A DNA stretch of 64,000 nucleotides from Sulfurimonas sp. C5 (GTDB lineage: Bacteria > Campylobacterota > Campylobacteria > Campylobacterales > Sulfurimonadaceae): contig NZ_JARXNQ010000003.1 of the NCBI RefSeq assembly GCF_029872055.1, forward strand, positions 1 through 64,000, written 5' to 3'. Below, one piece after another: positions 51,891 through 59,217 of the stretch. Both the position numbers and the translations under genes were made by a program. The notes beneath the pieces are model-generated. The model searched no databases. It saw only the letters and a program-made list of their open reading frames with translations, and was not told the origin of the DNA. Position 1 is the stretch's first letter. The number at the start of each line of letters is the position of its first letter.

Positions 51891-53810
51891 TCAAAATTGT
51901 AAAATTTCCCCATCTTTTACTAAAATAGGTTCATAATCACCCTCATATTCCTCTATTTCTTGTGCTATTTCTAAAATAAAACTTGGTTTTATATGGTTAA
52001 TATAAAGTTGAAAATCTTTTCTTTTTACCGTTTTTAATTGCTCAAATAACATTTTCGGAGTTAAATGCTTACTATTTTTCGCCAACTCTTCTAAATGGTT
52101 TGGAAATGAACACTCTATTACTACCGACTTAATAGTAGTGTCCTTTTCAATTTCTAAGATCGCATTATCTATATTACAAGTATCCGCAGTAATCAAAATA
52201 GCCCCGTCGCCTCTTTTATAAATATAACCGCAGCTTGAATCCGTATGATCTGTTTTAAATGCTTTAATAGATTCATTTTGAGATATCTGATACTCTTTAT
52301 CTAGTTCTATCTCAGTATATTTAACTACCATCTCATTATTCGGTAATTGTATTTTTGAAAAATCAGGCCATACCTCATCATTTAAAAAATGTTTTTTAAT
52401 AGCATCTATCGTCCCTTTTGTTCCCAGTATATTAATAGTATCTTTTCTAATGCCGAAGTAGTTATCTATAATATATGCGATATCCACTATATGATCAAGA
52501 TGCTGATGTGTAAGCCATATATTTTTTACATGGATCGATTCTTCACCTAATGATTCAAGCAGATTACCTGCATCAATCACATCTGTCTTGTTTAATGAAA
52601 ACGAAGTAGTACCGAATCCTTTTGCTTTGGTTCCGTAAGCACCAAGTACTTTTATATTTCTTGTTTGAAGGATCTTCTCCTCTTCATATTTATATTCATC
52701 TTTAAAAGTTTCACGAATTGCATAAAACTCTTCGAGATTTTCAAAAAATATATCTACCAGCTTAGGATCGAAATGCTCCCCTCTCTCCTCTTTAAACAGA
52801 TCAAGTATCCTTTGATCATCCCATGCTTTTTTATAAACTCTATCGCTTCCTAGTGCATCAAACACATCTGCTAAAGCAGTAATACGCCCATATATATGAA
52901 TGCCCTCACCCTTTATAGCTCTCGGATACCCTGTACCGTTATATTTTTCATGATGCTCATACGCAACAATTGCTGCTGCTTTTAAAAGTGTTCGCTCAGA
53001 GTTTTTCAAGATATCGTACCCAAGTTTTGCATGGGTATCCATTATTTTTCTTTCTTCTTCGTTAAAGCGTCCGTTTTTATTGAGAATATGATCAGGAATT
53101 GCCACTTTTCCTATATCGTGCATAGGGCTTGCTTGCTTTAGGAGTTCTGCTTCTGCTTCTTCAAGTCCATATTTTAATGCTAAAAGTTTTGAATACTCCG
53201 CAACGCGTTTTACGTGATTGCCTGTCTCTTTAGAACGACTCTCTCCAACGGCACCCATTGTAAATACAACTTCTCTTTGAGTATCTTCAATCTCGGCTGT
53301 CAATTTTGCAGATACGATTGTCTCTGCTGCATAAGTGGTTGCAAGCGTTAACCTTTCCATATCTCTTTGATCAAAAACACCGCCATTACCTTGACGGTTG
53401 ATCACTTGAAAAGCACCGATAACATTTTCGTTTCGGTCATACATCGGTATAACCATCATTGATGTTGTTTTATAGCCGGTTTGTTGATCTATATATCTGT
53501 TAAAACGTTTATCTTGATATACATCATCAATTATGTAACGTGTACCGTTTACAATTGACTCACCTATAATTCCTGAGTTGATAGGTATCTCAATAGGTTC
53601 TATCCCTTGTGCTACTTTTGTATGGATCGTTTTTTTATTATCACTAACTATCCAGACACTACATCGATCAGCACCGCTCAATGCTTTTCCCATGCCTGCA
53701 AGCAGTTCTATCACCTCATCATATTCTCTTCTCGATGAGACTTCTGCTAAATAAACAAAAATAATTTCCAATAGCTCAGTAGCACCTAATGAGCCTATTT
53801 CACTCTTCAT
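51891..53810 (-). CDS. GAF-HD-GYP protein fused to a class II cyclic-nucleotide phosphodiesterase-like domain
   Basis: This 639-residue protein has a GAF sensor domain (about 20-170), a c-di-GMP phosphodiesterase HD-GYP domain (HDIGK His231-Asp232, HHEKYNGTGYP 286-296) and a metallo-beta-lactamase-fold domain (about 385-639). In the last, THQHLDH (His435, His437, Asp439, His440), His522, Asp543 and His606 supply all expected metal ligands; with ADTCN and IECSFPN it resembles class II cAMP phosphodiesterases, though an RNase Z-like enzyme is possible. No transmembrane helix is seen. The gene follows the CHASE2 cyclase gene after 31 bases and has GGAG before its ATG. The fusion could link c-di-GMP and cAMP breakdown; this is inference. 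Confidence 0.85.
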   Translation of the reverse strand: MKSEIGSLGATELLEIIFVYLAEVSSRREYDEVIELLAGMGKALSGADRCSVWIVSDNKKTIHTKVAQGIEPIEIPINSGIIGESIVNGTRYIIDDVYQDKRFNRYIDQQTGYKTTSMMVIPMYDRNENVIGAFQVINRQGNGGVFDQRDMERLTLATTYAAETIVSAKLTAEIEDTQREVVFTMGAVGESRSKETGNHVKRVAEYSKLLALKYGLEEAEAELLKQASPMHDIGKVAIPDHILNKNGRFNEEERKIMDTHAKLGYDILKNSERTLLKAAAIVAYEHHEKYNGTGYPRAIKGEGIHIYGRITALADVFDALGSDRVYKKAWDDQRILDLFKEERGEHFDPKLVDIFFENLEEFYAIRETFKDEYKYEEEKILQTRNIKVLGAYGTKAKGFGTTSFSLNKTDVIDAGNLLESLGEESIHVKNIWLTHQHLDHIVDIAYIIDNYFGIRKDTINILGTKGTIDAIKKHFLNDEVWPDFSKIQLPNNEMVVKYTEIELDKEYQISQNESIKAFKTDHTDSSCGYIYKRGDGAILITADTCNIDNAILEIEKDTTIKSVVIECSFPNHLEELAKNSKHLTPKMLFEQLKTVKRKDFQLYINHIKPSFILEIAQEIEEYEGDYEPILVKDGEILQF

Positions 53811-53831
53811 TTTAACTCCATTATGGCAATT

Positions 53832-53837
53832 ATTATA
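53832..53837 (-). promoter_or_regulatory. -10 box before the GAF-HD-GYP gene
   Basis: TATAAT on the minus strand lies 21 bases before the ATG at 53810, in the short gap after the cyclase gene. It allows expression separate from the cyclase. Confidence 0.4.
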
Positions 53838-53841
53838 GCAT

Positions 53842-55716
53842 TTATTTATGAGATATTAGTTGATAAACCCTTACCTCTTCTTTTTTCCCTTTTATGGGTG
53901 TAAAACCTAAGTCTTTACACTCAAAATCCTCTTTTACAAGTTCGTAGGTATAGCTTGAGATAATGATCTCCACTCCAAACTCTTTTGTTTTAGATTCCAG
54001 TCTTGATGCAAGGTTTACGCTATCACCTATAATAGTATAGTTAAACCTTTTTATTGCCCCCATATTTCCGACAACCACTTCACCTGTATTGATTCCTATA
54101 CCTATATGTATCGGCGCTATCCCCTCTTTTTCAAATTCTTGATTTAAAATATTGAGCTTATTTATCATCTCTAGTGCACAAGTACAAGCAGCTTTTGCAT
54201 GCTCTTCTACATCTATCGGTGCATTGAAAAATGCCATAACGGCATCACCGATATATTTATCAAGCATCCCTTTATTATCCATAACCGCCTCAGTCATTGG
54301 CGTAAAATATCTGTTTAAGAGTTTAATGAGTTGCTGCGGATCGTCCATCTCTTCTGAGAGAGTAGTAAAATTACGAATATCGCTAAACAAAATACTCAGC
54401 TCTTTTTTCTCTCCGCCGAGTTCCAACCCTTTTTTACTATGTACCAGTTTCTCCAATAACTCTTTTGAAAGATAACTAGAGAAAGCTTTTTTAATAAAGC
54501 GTGTATCTTTTTCTTGAATATAAAAGATATTAAACTCTATCAAGGCGACATTCAAACCTAATGCAATAAGAGGGTAAAACATATCTATATATAAAGAATT
54601 ATAAGAAAATAGCGTTTTTGCAACTGCGAAAAGAAACAGGTAAACACCTATATAGGTAAATATTCTTACATAGAGTTTCTTGATAAAAACACTCACTAGA
54701 AAAACACTCAATACTGTCAAGATAGTCATTAGATAGTTAAGCAGAGGAAACTCTTTTATCAGTTCATCGTTTAAAAAGTTTGAAAGAAATGTAGCGTGCA
54801 AATACACTCCATACATATTTCCCATTGGAGTTGCAACGACATCTCCTATCCCCATCTCTGTGACACCAAAAAGTACTATTTTCTTTTGAAGATAGGAACT
54901 TTTTATCTTCCCTTTATAAAGGTCTACGAATGAAATCGTTTTATATGCCTGCTTGTCATAAAAGTTAAGTCGTACAAAACCCAAATCATTCACAGAAATT
55001 TTTTGCTTACCAAGTGTCAGTGTATTTGCCGCTTTGCGATCAAGATCGCTATTAAACTTCAGACGTAAACTCTGCAGAGCTAAAGAGGGATACAGAGAAT
55101 TCTGCAGATAAAATGCCGTGGGATACCATCTATAGAGTTGATCACTTGCCGTTACGGTTGTAAATGCACCTTGCATCGTACATGAGTCTAGAATCGGTTC
55201 TACATTTAATTCGGCAAATTTCGCATTTAGAAAATGTTCATCTTTTTGTAGTTTTGACTGCAGAAGGTCAAGACTTGAATTTTGCAATGTATCAAGTTCT
55301 TGGGGAGTTAGATGCTGTGTAGCTTTCTCTCTTAAAAAAAATCCACATACACTATTGTTTAAAGTTTCTATTGCCGTCGCTAATTTCTGATCTGCATCGC
55401 TGGATTCCGAAAACACCATATCCAGTGCGACTACATCGGCACTTTGCAGTTTTTCTAATCCTTGTGCCAAAATATCTCTATCCCACGGCCAACGACCGAA
55501 ATAGTTGATACTTTTTTCATCCACTGCCACTATGACGACATCAGGATTGATTGTTTTTGTTTGAAAAGCGAAATTGGTATCATTAAACTTTTCGGCAAAA
55601 GAGTCTAAAAATTCAAATTTTTCATACTCTAATAGTAAAATCAACAGCAGTGAGAAAACTGCTAATATACTAGTTCTTATCAAATAACTTTTCAAAATAT
55701 TTAAACTCGTCTGCAT
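53842..55716 (-). CDS. CHASE2-domain class III adenylate cyclase
   Basis: This 624-residue membrane enzyme has an N-terminal helix (about 12-29), a periplasmic CHASE2 sensor domain (about 35-320), three transmembrane helices (about 325-400) and a class III cyclase domain (about 435-600). Metal-binding Asp446 (FSDIRNF) and Asp491 (YIGDAV) are present. Base-selecting Lys487 and Thr561 (NYTIIGDSVN) indicate ATP, and Asn568/Arg572 are the transition-state residues, so it should make cAMP. The ATG at 55716 overlaps the FecR-like gene by 47 bases and lacks a ribosome site, implying coupled translation. It probably senses a periplasmic signal, perhaps through the FecR-domain protein. Confidence 0.9.
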   Translation of the reverse strand: MQTSLNILKSYLIRTSILAVFSLLLILLLEYEKFEFLDSFAEKFNDTNFAFQTKTINPDVVIVAVDEKSINYFGRWPWDRDILAQGLEKLQSADVVALDMVFSESSDADQKLATAIETLNNSVCGFFLREKATQHLTPQELDTLQNSSLDLLQSKLQKDEHFLNAKFAELNVEPILDSCTMQGAFTTVTASDQLYRWYPTAFYLQNSLYPSLALQSLRLKFNSDLDRKAANTLTLGKQKISVNDLGFVRLNFYDKQAYKTISFVDLYKGKIKSSYLQKKIVLFGVTEMGIGDVVATPMGNMYGVYLHATFLSNFLNDELIKEFPLLNYLMTILTVLSVFLVSVFIKKLYVRIFTYIGVYLFLFAVAKTLFSYNSLYIDMFYPLIALGLNVALIEFNIFYIQEKDTRFIKKAFSSYLSKELLEKLVHSKKGLELGGEKKELSILFSDIRNFTTLSEEMDDPQQLIKLLNRYFTPMTEAVMDNKGMLDKYIGDAVMAFFNAPIDVEEHAKAACTCALEMINKLNILNQEFEKEGIAPIHIGIGINTGEVVVGNMGAIKRFNYTIIGDSVNLASRLESKTKEFGVEIIISSYTYELVKEDFECKDLGFTPIKGKKEEVRVYQLISHK

Positions 55717-56362
55717 CGTTTTGATCGAAACTGTCTTCTTTAACTATATTATCCTCAAAACTTACTTTGTTTTGCTGCTGCAGGTCAAAAGCTTGAGTTT
55801 TTACCGCTTTTTCATATTTTTCGAATGCTGCTTTATACTCATCAAAGCCCTGCTGTTGTTTTGCTTTAAAATCTTCAAATTCTGCATTTATTTTTTTTCT
55901 ATAAAGTTCAAACTCCTCTTTAATACTATTAATTCCGACTACACCCTCTTGTAATAAAAGCTCTTTTTGTTCATCTGCTTTTACAATAAAGGTTGTCCCT
56001 TTAATTCCGATGATCGCAAAATTTGTCTCTACTTTTAAAGCATCTTTCGTTTTTTTAGAAGTTATTTTGTAATACACTTTTCCGTTTTCTTGCTTGAGAT
56101 CTACTCCGCTGATAAAACGTACCATCGAATCAGTATCGACAATCAATGTCGAATTATCCTCTAACTTGATTTTTGCACAACCATCTTCGTAAGTGCTTAA
56201 GATATCCCCCTCTTGAATCTGATATCCGGCAAGCACTTTTATCTTTTTAATACTGTTTTGCGGTTTTACTTTTACATTTCCTTGAAGTTCCTCAACAGTT
56301 CCAATCACACTAGCGTAAATATATGTACAACTCGCTATAATAAGCATTAAAAACAGTTTCAC
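55670..56362 (-). CDS. Periplasmic FecR-domain protein
   Basis: This 230-residue protein has a signal peptide (about 1-17), a FecR domain (about 20-130: GTVEELQGNVKVK, QIQEGDILSTYEDGCAKIKL, FAIIGIKGTTFIVKA) and a C-terminal charged coiled coil (about 140-215). FecR domains sense and relay envelope signals. There is no sigma factor gene here and no anti-sigma segment; the partner is the CHASE2 cyclase gene it overlaps. The start is a GTG at 56362 with AAAGG upstream. FecR beside a CHASE2 cyclase is an arrangement I recall in other proteobacteria. Confidence 0.85.
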   Translation of the reverse strand: MKLFLMLIIASCTYIYASVIGTVEELQGNVKVKPQNSIKKIKVLAGYQIQEGDILSTYEDGCAKIKLEDNSTLIVDTDSMVRFISGVDLKQENGKVYYKITSKKTKDALKVETNFAIIGIKGTTFIVKADEQKELLLQEGVVGINSIKEEFELYRKKINAEFEDFKAKQQQGFDEYKAAFEKYEKAVKTQAFDLQQQNKVSFEDNIVKEDSFDQNDADEFKYFEKLFDKN

Positions 56363-56389
56363 GTAAGACCTTTAAAAAGATTTTATTTG

Positions 56390-56395
56390 ATTATA
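56390..56395 (-). promoter_or_regulatory. -10 box of the FecR-cyclase operon
   Basis: TATAAT on the minus strand lies 27 bases before the GTG of the FecR-domain gene, giving a leader of about 20 bases with an AAAGG ribosome site. The divergent gene is yaaA. Confidence 0.5.
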
Positions 56396-56417
56396 TCATG
56401 TTATTAAAAAAAGGGAG

Positions 56418-57149
56418 ATGATGTTAAAAATACTTTTTTCACCTTCTGAAGGGAAAAACAGTGGAGGAGAGCATACTAGCCAAGAGCTCTTCGGTGCAAC
56501 TGATGCTCGGGATGAGATATTAAACAAATATAACGAAATCGTAAACAGCGGTGACGAAGAAAAGATTAAAGCTCTGTTTGGAATCAAAAAATTTGATGAT
56601 TGCAAACCTTATATTGAGGATATATTTCAAGCACCCCTGATGAGTGCCATTGAAAGATACGACGGGGTAGCCTATGACTATCTTGAGTACACATCTTTAG
56701 ATCAAGATGCACAAAACTACCTCAAAGAAAATACTATTATCTTCTCAAATCTTTACGGACCGCTTCGAGGTGGAGACAAGATTGCAAACTATAAAGTGAA
56801 GCAGGGAAATTCTATCGGAGAGATTGAACCGGATAAATTTTACAAAGATCGTTTTTCTTACCAGTTGGATCTTTATCTTGGCAGCAGTGATATTTTAGAT
56901 CTGCGTGCGGGGTATTATGACAAATTTTACAAAACAAACCAGCCCTATACAACACTTAAGTTTTTAAAAGATGGGAAAACAGTTTCACACTGGGCAAAAG
57001 CATACCGCGGGATAGTGTTACGTGAAGTGGCACGTGCAGGAATTAGCTCTTTAGAAGAGTTCAACAAACTGGAGATCGAAAACCTCAAGGTTAAAGAGAT
57101 CAAAAAAACAAAAAACAAAACAGAAATAGTATATGAGATCGTAGAATGA
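56418..57149 (+). CDS. yaaA: YaaA-family peroxide-stress protein
   Basis: This 243-residue protein has the family motifs LFSPSEGKNSGG and NLYGPLRGGDKIANYKVKQG. In E. coli YaaA lowers free iron and protects DNA during peroxide stress. Tandem ATGs occur at 56418 and 56421; AAGGGAG directly before them fits the second slightly better. The stop overlaps the next ATG by four bases. Confidence 0.92.
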   Translation: MMLKILFSPSEGKNSGGEHTSQELFGATDARDEILNKYNEIVNSGDEEKIKALFGIKKFDDCKPYIEDIFQAPLMSAIERYDGVAYDYLEYTSLDQDAQNYLKENTIIFSNLYGPLRGGDKIANYKVKQGNSIGEIEPDKFYKDRFSYQLDLYLGSSDILDLRAGYYDKFYKTNQPYTTLKFLKDGKTVSHWAKAYRGIVLREVARAGISSLEEFNKLEIENLKVKEIKKTKNKTEIVYEIVE

Positions 57150-57901
57150 ACCAAGATTCACAAGAGTATAAAAATAAAAAAGCATTTTTTGACAAACTGA
57201 TTACGCTTTACGGGCGCAATGTCGTTGTAGAAGTTTTACAAGATGATTCTATTGAAGTACACAAACTTCATTTAGCAAAATCAAATAAGCCTGACGGTGC
57301 AATTAATAAAATTATGCAATTGGCAAAAAAACGAAATATAGAAATTACTTACCATGAAAAAAATGCCCTCAGCCGCATCAGTAAAAATGCAAAACAGGAC
57401 CAGGGTGTTGCAATCGATATCTTTTCAAAAACATATCAAAGTGCAGAAGCGATTAAAGATTTGCAATCGTACAAATTAATTGCACTTGACGGTGTACAGA
57501 ATCCTCAAAATCTAGGAATGATTATCCGCAGTTGTGCAGCGGGAAATGTTGACGGAATAATTTTGCCGAAGAAAAACTCTGCCAAAATCTCCCCTCTTGT
57601 TATAAAAGCGAGTGCCGGAACACTGTTTAAAATTCCGATCTACTTTTGTAATACATTAGAGGATGTTTTACCACAGCTAAATGAAGCAAAAATATATGCA
57701 CTCTCACTTGAGGCTAAAAACTCTATTTACGATCTAACTCTAGAGAAAAAATCTGTTTTTATTCTTGGAAATGAGAGTGAAGGGGTAAGTAAAGAGGTGA
57801 TTAGCCTGTGTAACGACTCTTTAATCATCCCTATGAATCGAGGCGTTGAATCGCTCAACGTTGCAGTAACTGCTTCTTTGATCGCCTTTATGAGATCATA
57901 A
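57146..57901 (+). CDS. SpoU-family RNA 2'-O-methyltransferase
   Basis: This 251-residue protein has an N-terminal substrate-binding domain and a SPOUT knot domain with LDGVQNPQNLGMIIRSCAA, FILGNESEGVS and IPMNRGVESLNVAVTASL. It methylates ribose in rRNA or tRNA; RlmB (23S Gm2251) or a TrmH-type tRNA enzyme are both possible. It is translationally coupled to yaaA and overlaps the thioredoxin-like gene by 14 bases tail to tail. Confidence 0.92.
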   Translation: MNQDSQEYKNKKAFFDKLITLYGRNVVVEVLQDDSIEVHKLHLAKSNKPDGAINKIMQLAKKRNIEITYHEKNALSRISKNAKQDQGVAIDIFSKTYQSAEAIKDLQSYKLIALDGVQNPQNLGMIIRSCAAGNVDGIILPKKNSAKISPLVIKASAGTLFKIPIYFCNTLEDVLPQLNEAKIYALSLEAKNSIYDLTLEKKSVFILGNESEGVSKEVISLCNDSLIIPMNRGVESLNVAVTASLIAFMRS

Positions 57902-58208
57902 TCTCATAAGGACGTTTAATCTCACGGATTACCTCATCAACAGACATGTGACGAGACTTTCTCAAAAACTCTCTGCCGTCTAAAAACACAAGTACCGTAG
58001 GAATGGCGAATACACTAAAGTGTGCAGCTACTTCTTGAGCTTCTGAGACATCAACACTCACAACTTCAAACTCTTTAAAATTTGCATCTATCGCTTCAAG
58101 TAGTTTTGGTTTGAGTGCATGACACACATTACATGTCGGTGCGGAAAAATACACCATCACCGCTAAATTTTCTTTTATTGTTTGTTCTATCTCTTCTATT
58201 GTTTGCAT
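57888..58208 (-). CDS. Thioredoxin-like protein with CNVC active site
   Basis: This 106-residue thioredoxin fold has YFSAPTCNVCHALKPKL (Cys26-Cys29) and the cis-Pro AIPT. The CxxC is CNVC instead of CGPC and the preceding Trp is Thr, so redox potential and partner will differ from classical thioredoxin. It has no signal peptide. The ATG at 58208 has no ribosome site; a TAAAAT box ends six bases before it. Confidence 0.9.
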   Translation of the reverse strand: MQTIEEIEQTIKENLAVMVYFSAPTCNVCHALKPKLLEAIDANFKEFEVVSVDVSEAQEVAAHFSVFAIPTVLVFLDGREFLRKSRHMSVDEVIREIKRPYEIMIS

Positions 58209-58214
58209 AGTAGA

Positions 58215-58227
58215 ATTTTACTATAAT
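58215..58227. promoter_or_regulatory. Overlapping divergent promoters, thioredoxin-like/AEC transporter
   Basis: The 26-base gap holds TAAAAT on the minus strand (58220-58215), six bases before the thioredoxin-like ATG, and TATAAT on the plus strand (58222-58227), seven bases before the transporter ATG. Both geometries predict leaderless mRNAs, and no ribosome site is visible on either side. Confidence 0.5.
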
Positions 58228-58234
58228 TTGAGTT

Positions 58235-59143
58235 ATGAGTTCAATTATTTTAAGTATTTTAAGTATCTATGTTTTTATAGTGATGGGTTATCTTGCAAAA
58301 CGGGTTTTCAAAGAGCAGATTGACGATAAAACGATCACACTGCTAAATGTCTATTTTTTACAAGTGTTTTTAACATTTTGGGGTCTTTTGATCCATCCTG
58401 TAGATATCACCCTACTCTATGCACCAAGTATCTATTTGGTTATTGTCATTATTGCACTGATCGTATCAGCCTTATTTGCACGTTATCTCTTTACTCAGAA
58501 AAAAGAGTACTCCATTGCGATGGTCGCAGCACTCATAGGTAATACCGGAAACTTAGGAATCCCGCTAAACATCGCCATATTCGGTGAAGCTTCCATTCCG
58601 TATACGACGGTTGTAAATCTTATGAATGTTTTCGTAGTGTATACGATCGGGGTATACTACTACTCCCGCGGAAGCTTTGATGTTAAAACATCCCTCATGA
58701 ATATTGTGAAACTTCCAATACTTTGGGCTGCAATCATAGCGATCATACTCAGCGTAGCAAACTATAAACCCTCTGAAACTATTATGAATATGCTAATGAT
58801 GGGAGCTTATGCTTCTATGACTATGCAGCTGTTTTTATTCGGTATCTATCTCTACGGTACAAAAATAAACGAGATCAATAAAACACTCATCAGCTGGATT
58901 CTTAGTTTTAAATTTTTACTGCTTCCTATTTTAGCTATTGGAGTACTCTCTTTTATAGAACTCGATCCGATGATCAAAGGAATTATTTTCATAGAACTGC
59001 TTATGCCTCTTGCCGTAGCCAACGTTAATCTTGCTTCACTCTATGATTGTGAACCGAAAGTTGTCACTGCGTTAGTCCTTATCTCTTCGGTTTTATTTTT
59101 AGGAATTATCTTTTTAGGTGTAAAAATTTTATCCTATCTATAA
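58235..59143 (+). CDS. AEC-family (auxin efflux carrier) transporter
   Basis: This 302-residue inner-membrane protein has about ten hydrophobic helices and the family features GNTGNLGIPLNIAIFG in the first half and LLMPLAVANVNLAS in the second. Bacterial AEC members export or import organic acids such as malate; the substrate here is unknown. The ATG has no ribosome site. Confidence 0.9.
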   Translation: MSSIILSILSIYVFIVMGYLAKRVFKEQIDDKTITLLNVYFLQVFLTFWGLLIHPVDITLLYAPSIYLVIVIIALIVSALFARYLFTQKKEYSIAMVAALIGNTGNLGIPLNIAIFGEASIPYTTVVNLMNVFVVYTIGVYYYSRGSFDVKTSLMNIVKLPILWAAIIAIILSVANYKPSETIMNMLMMGAYASMTMQLFLFGIYLYGTKINEINKTLISWILSFKFLLLPILAIGVLSFIELDPMIKGIIFIELLMPLAVANVNLASLYDCEPKVVTALVLISSVLFLGIIFLGVKILSYL

Positions 59144-59217
59144 AATTGAAACTTATCTTAGACTTGATTGAAATATTATATTAGGTTATAATCTAAAAAA
59201 TTCTCTTAGGTATTGTA

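Noticed and set aside
55670-56362. FecR-type anti-sigma factor controlling iron uptake
   Set aside because: It has a cleavable-looking signal peptide and no cytoplasmic anti-sigma segment or neighbouring sigma factor, so a classical FecIRA system is not supported.
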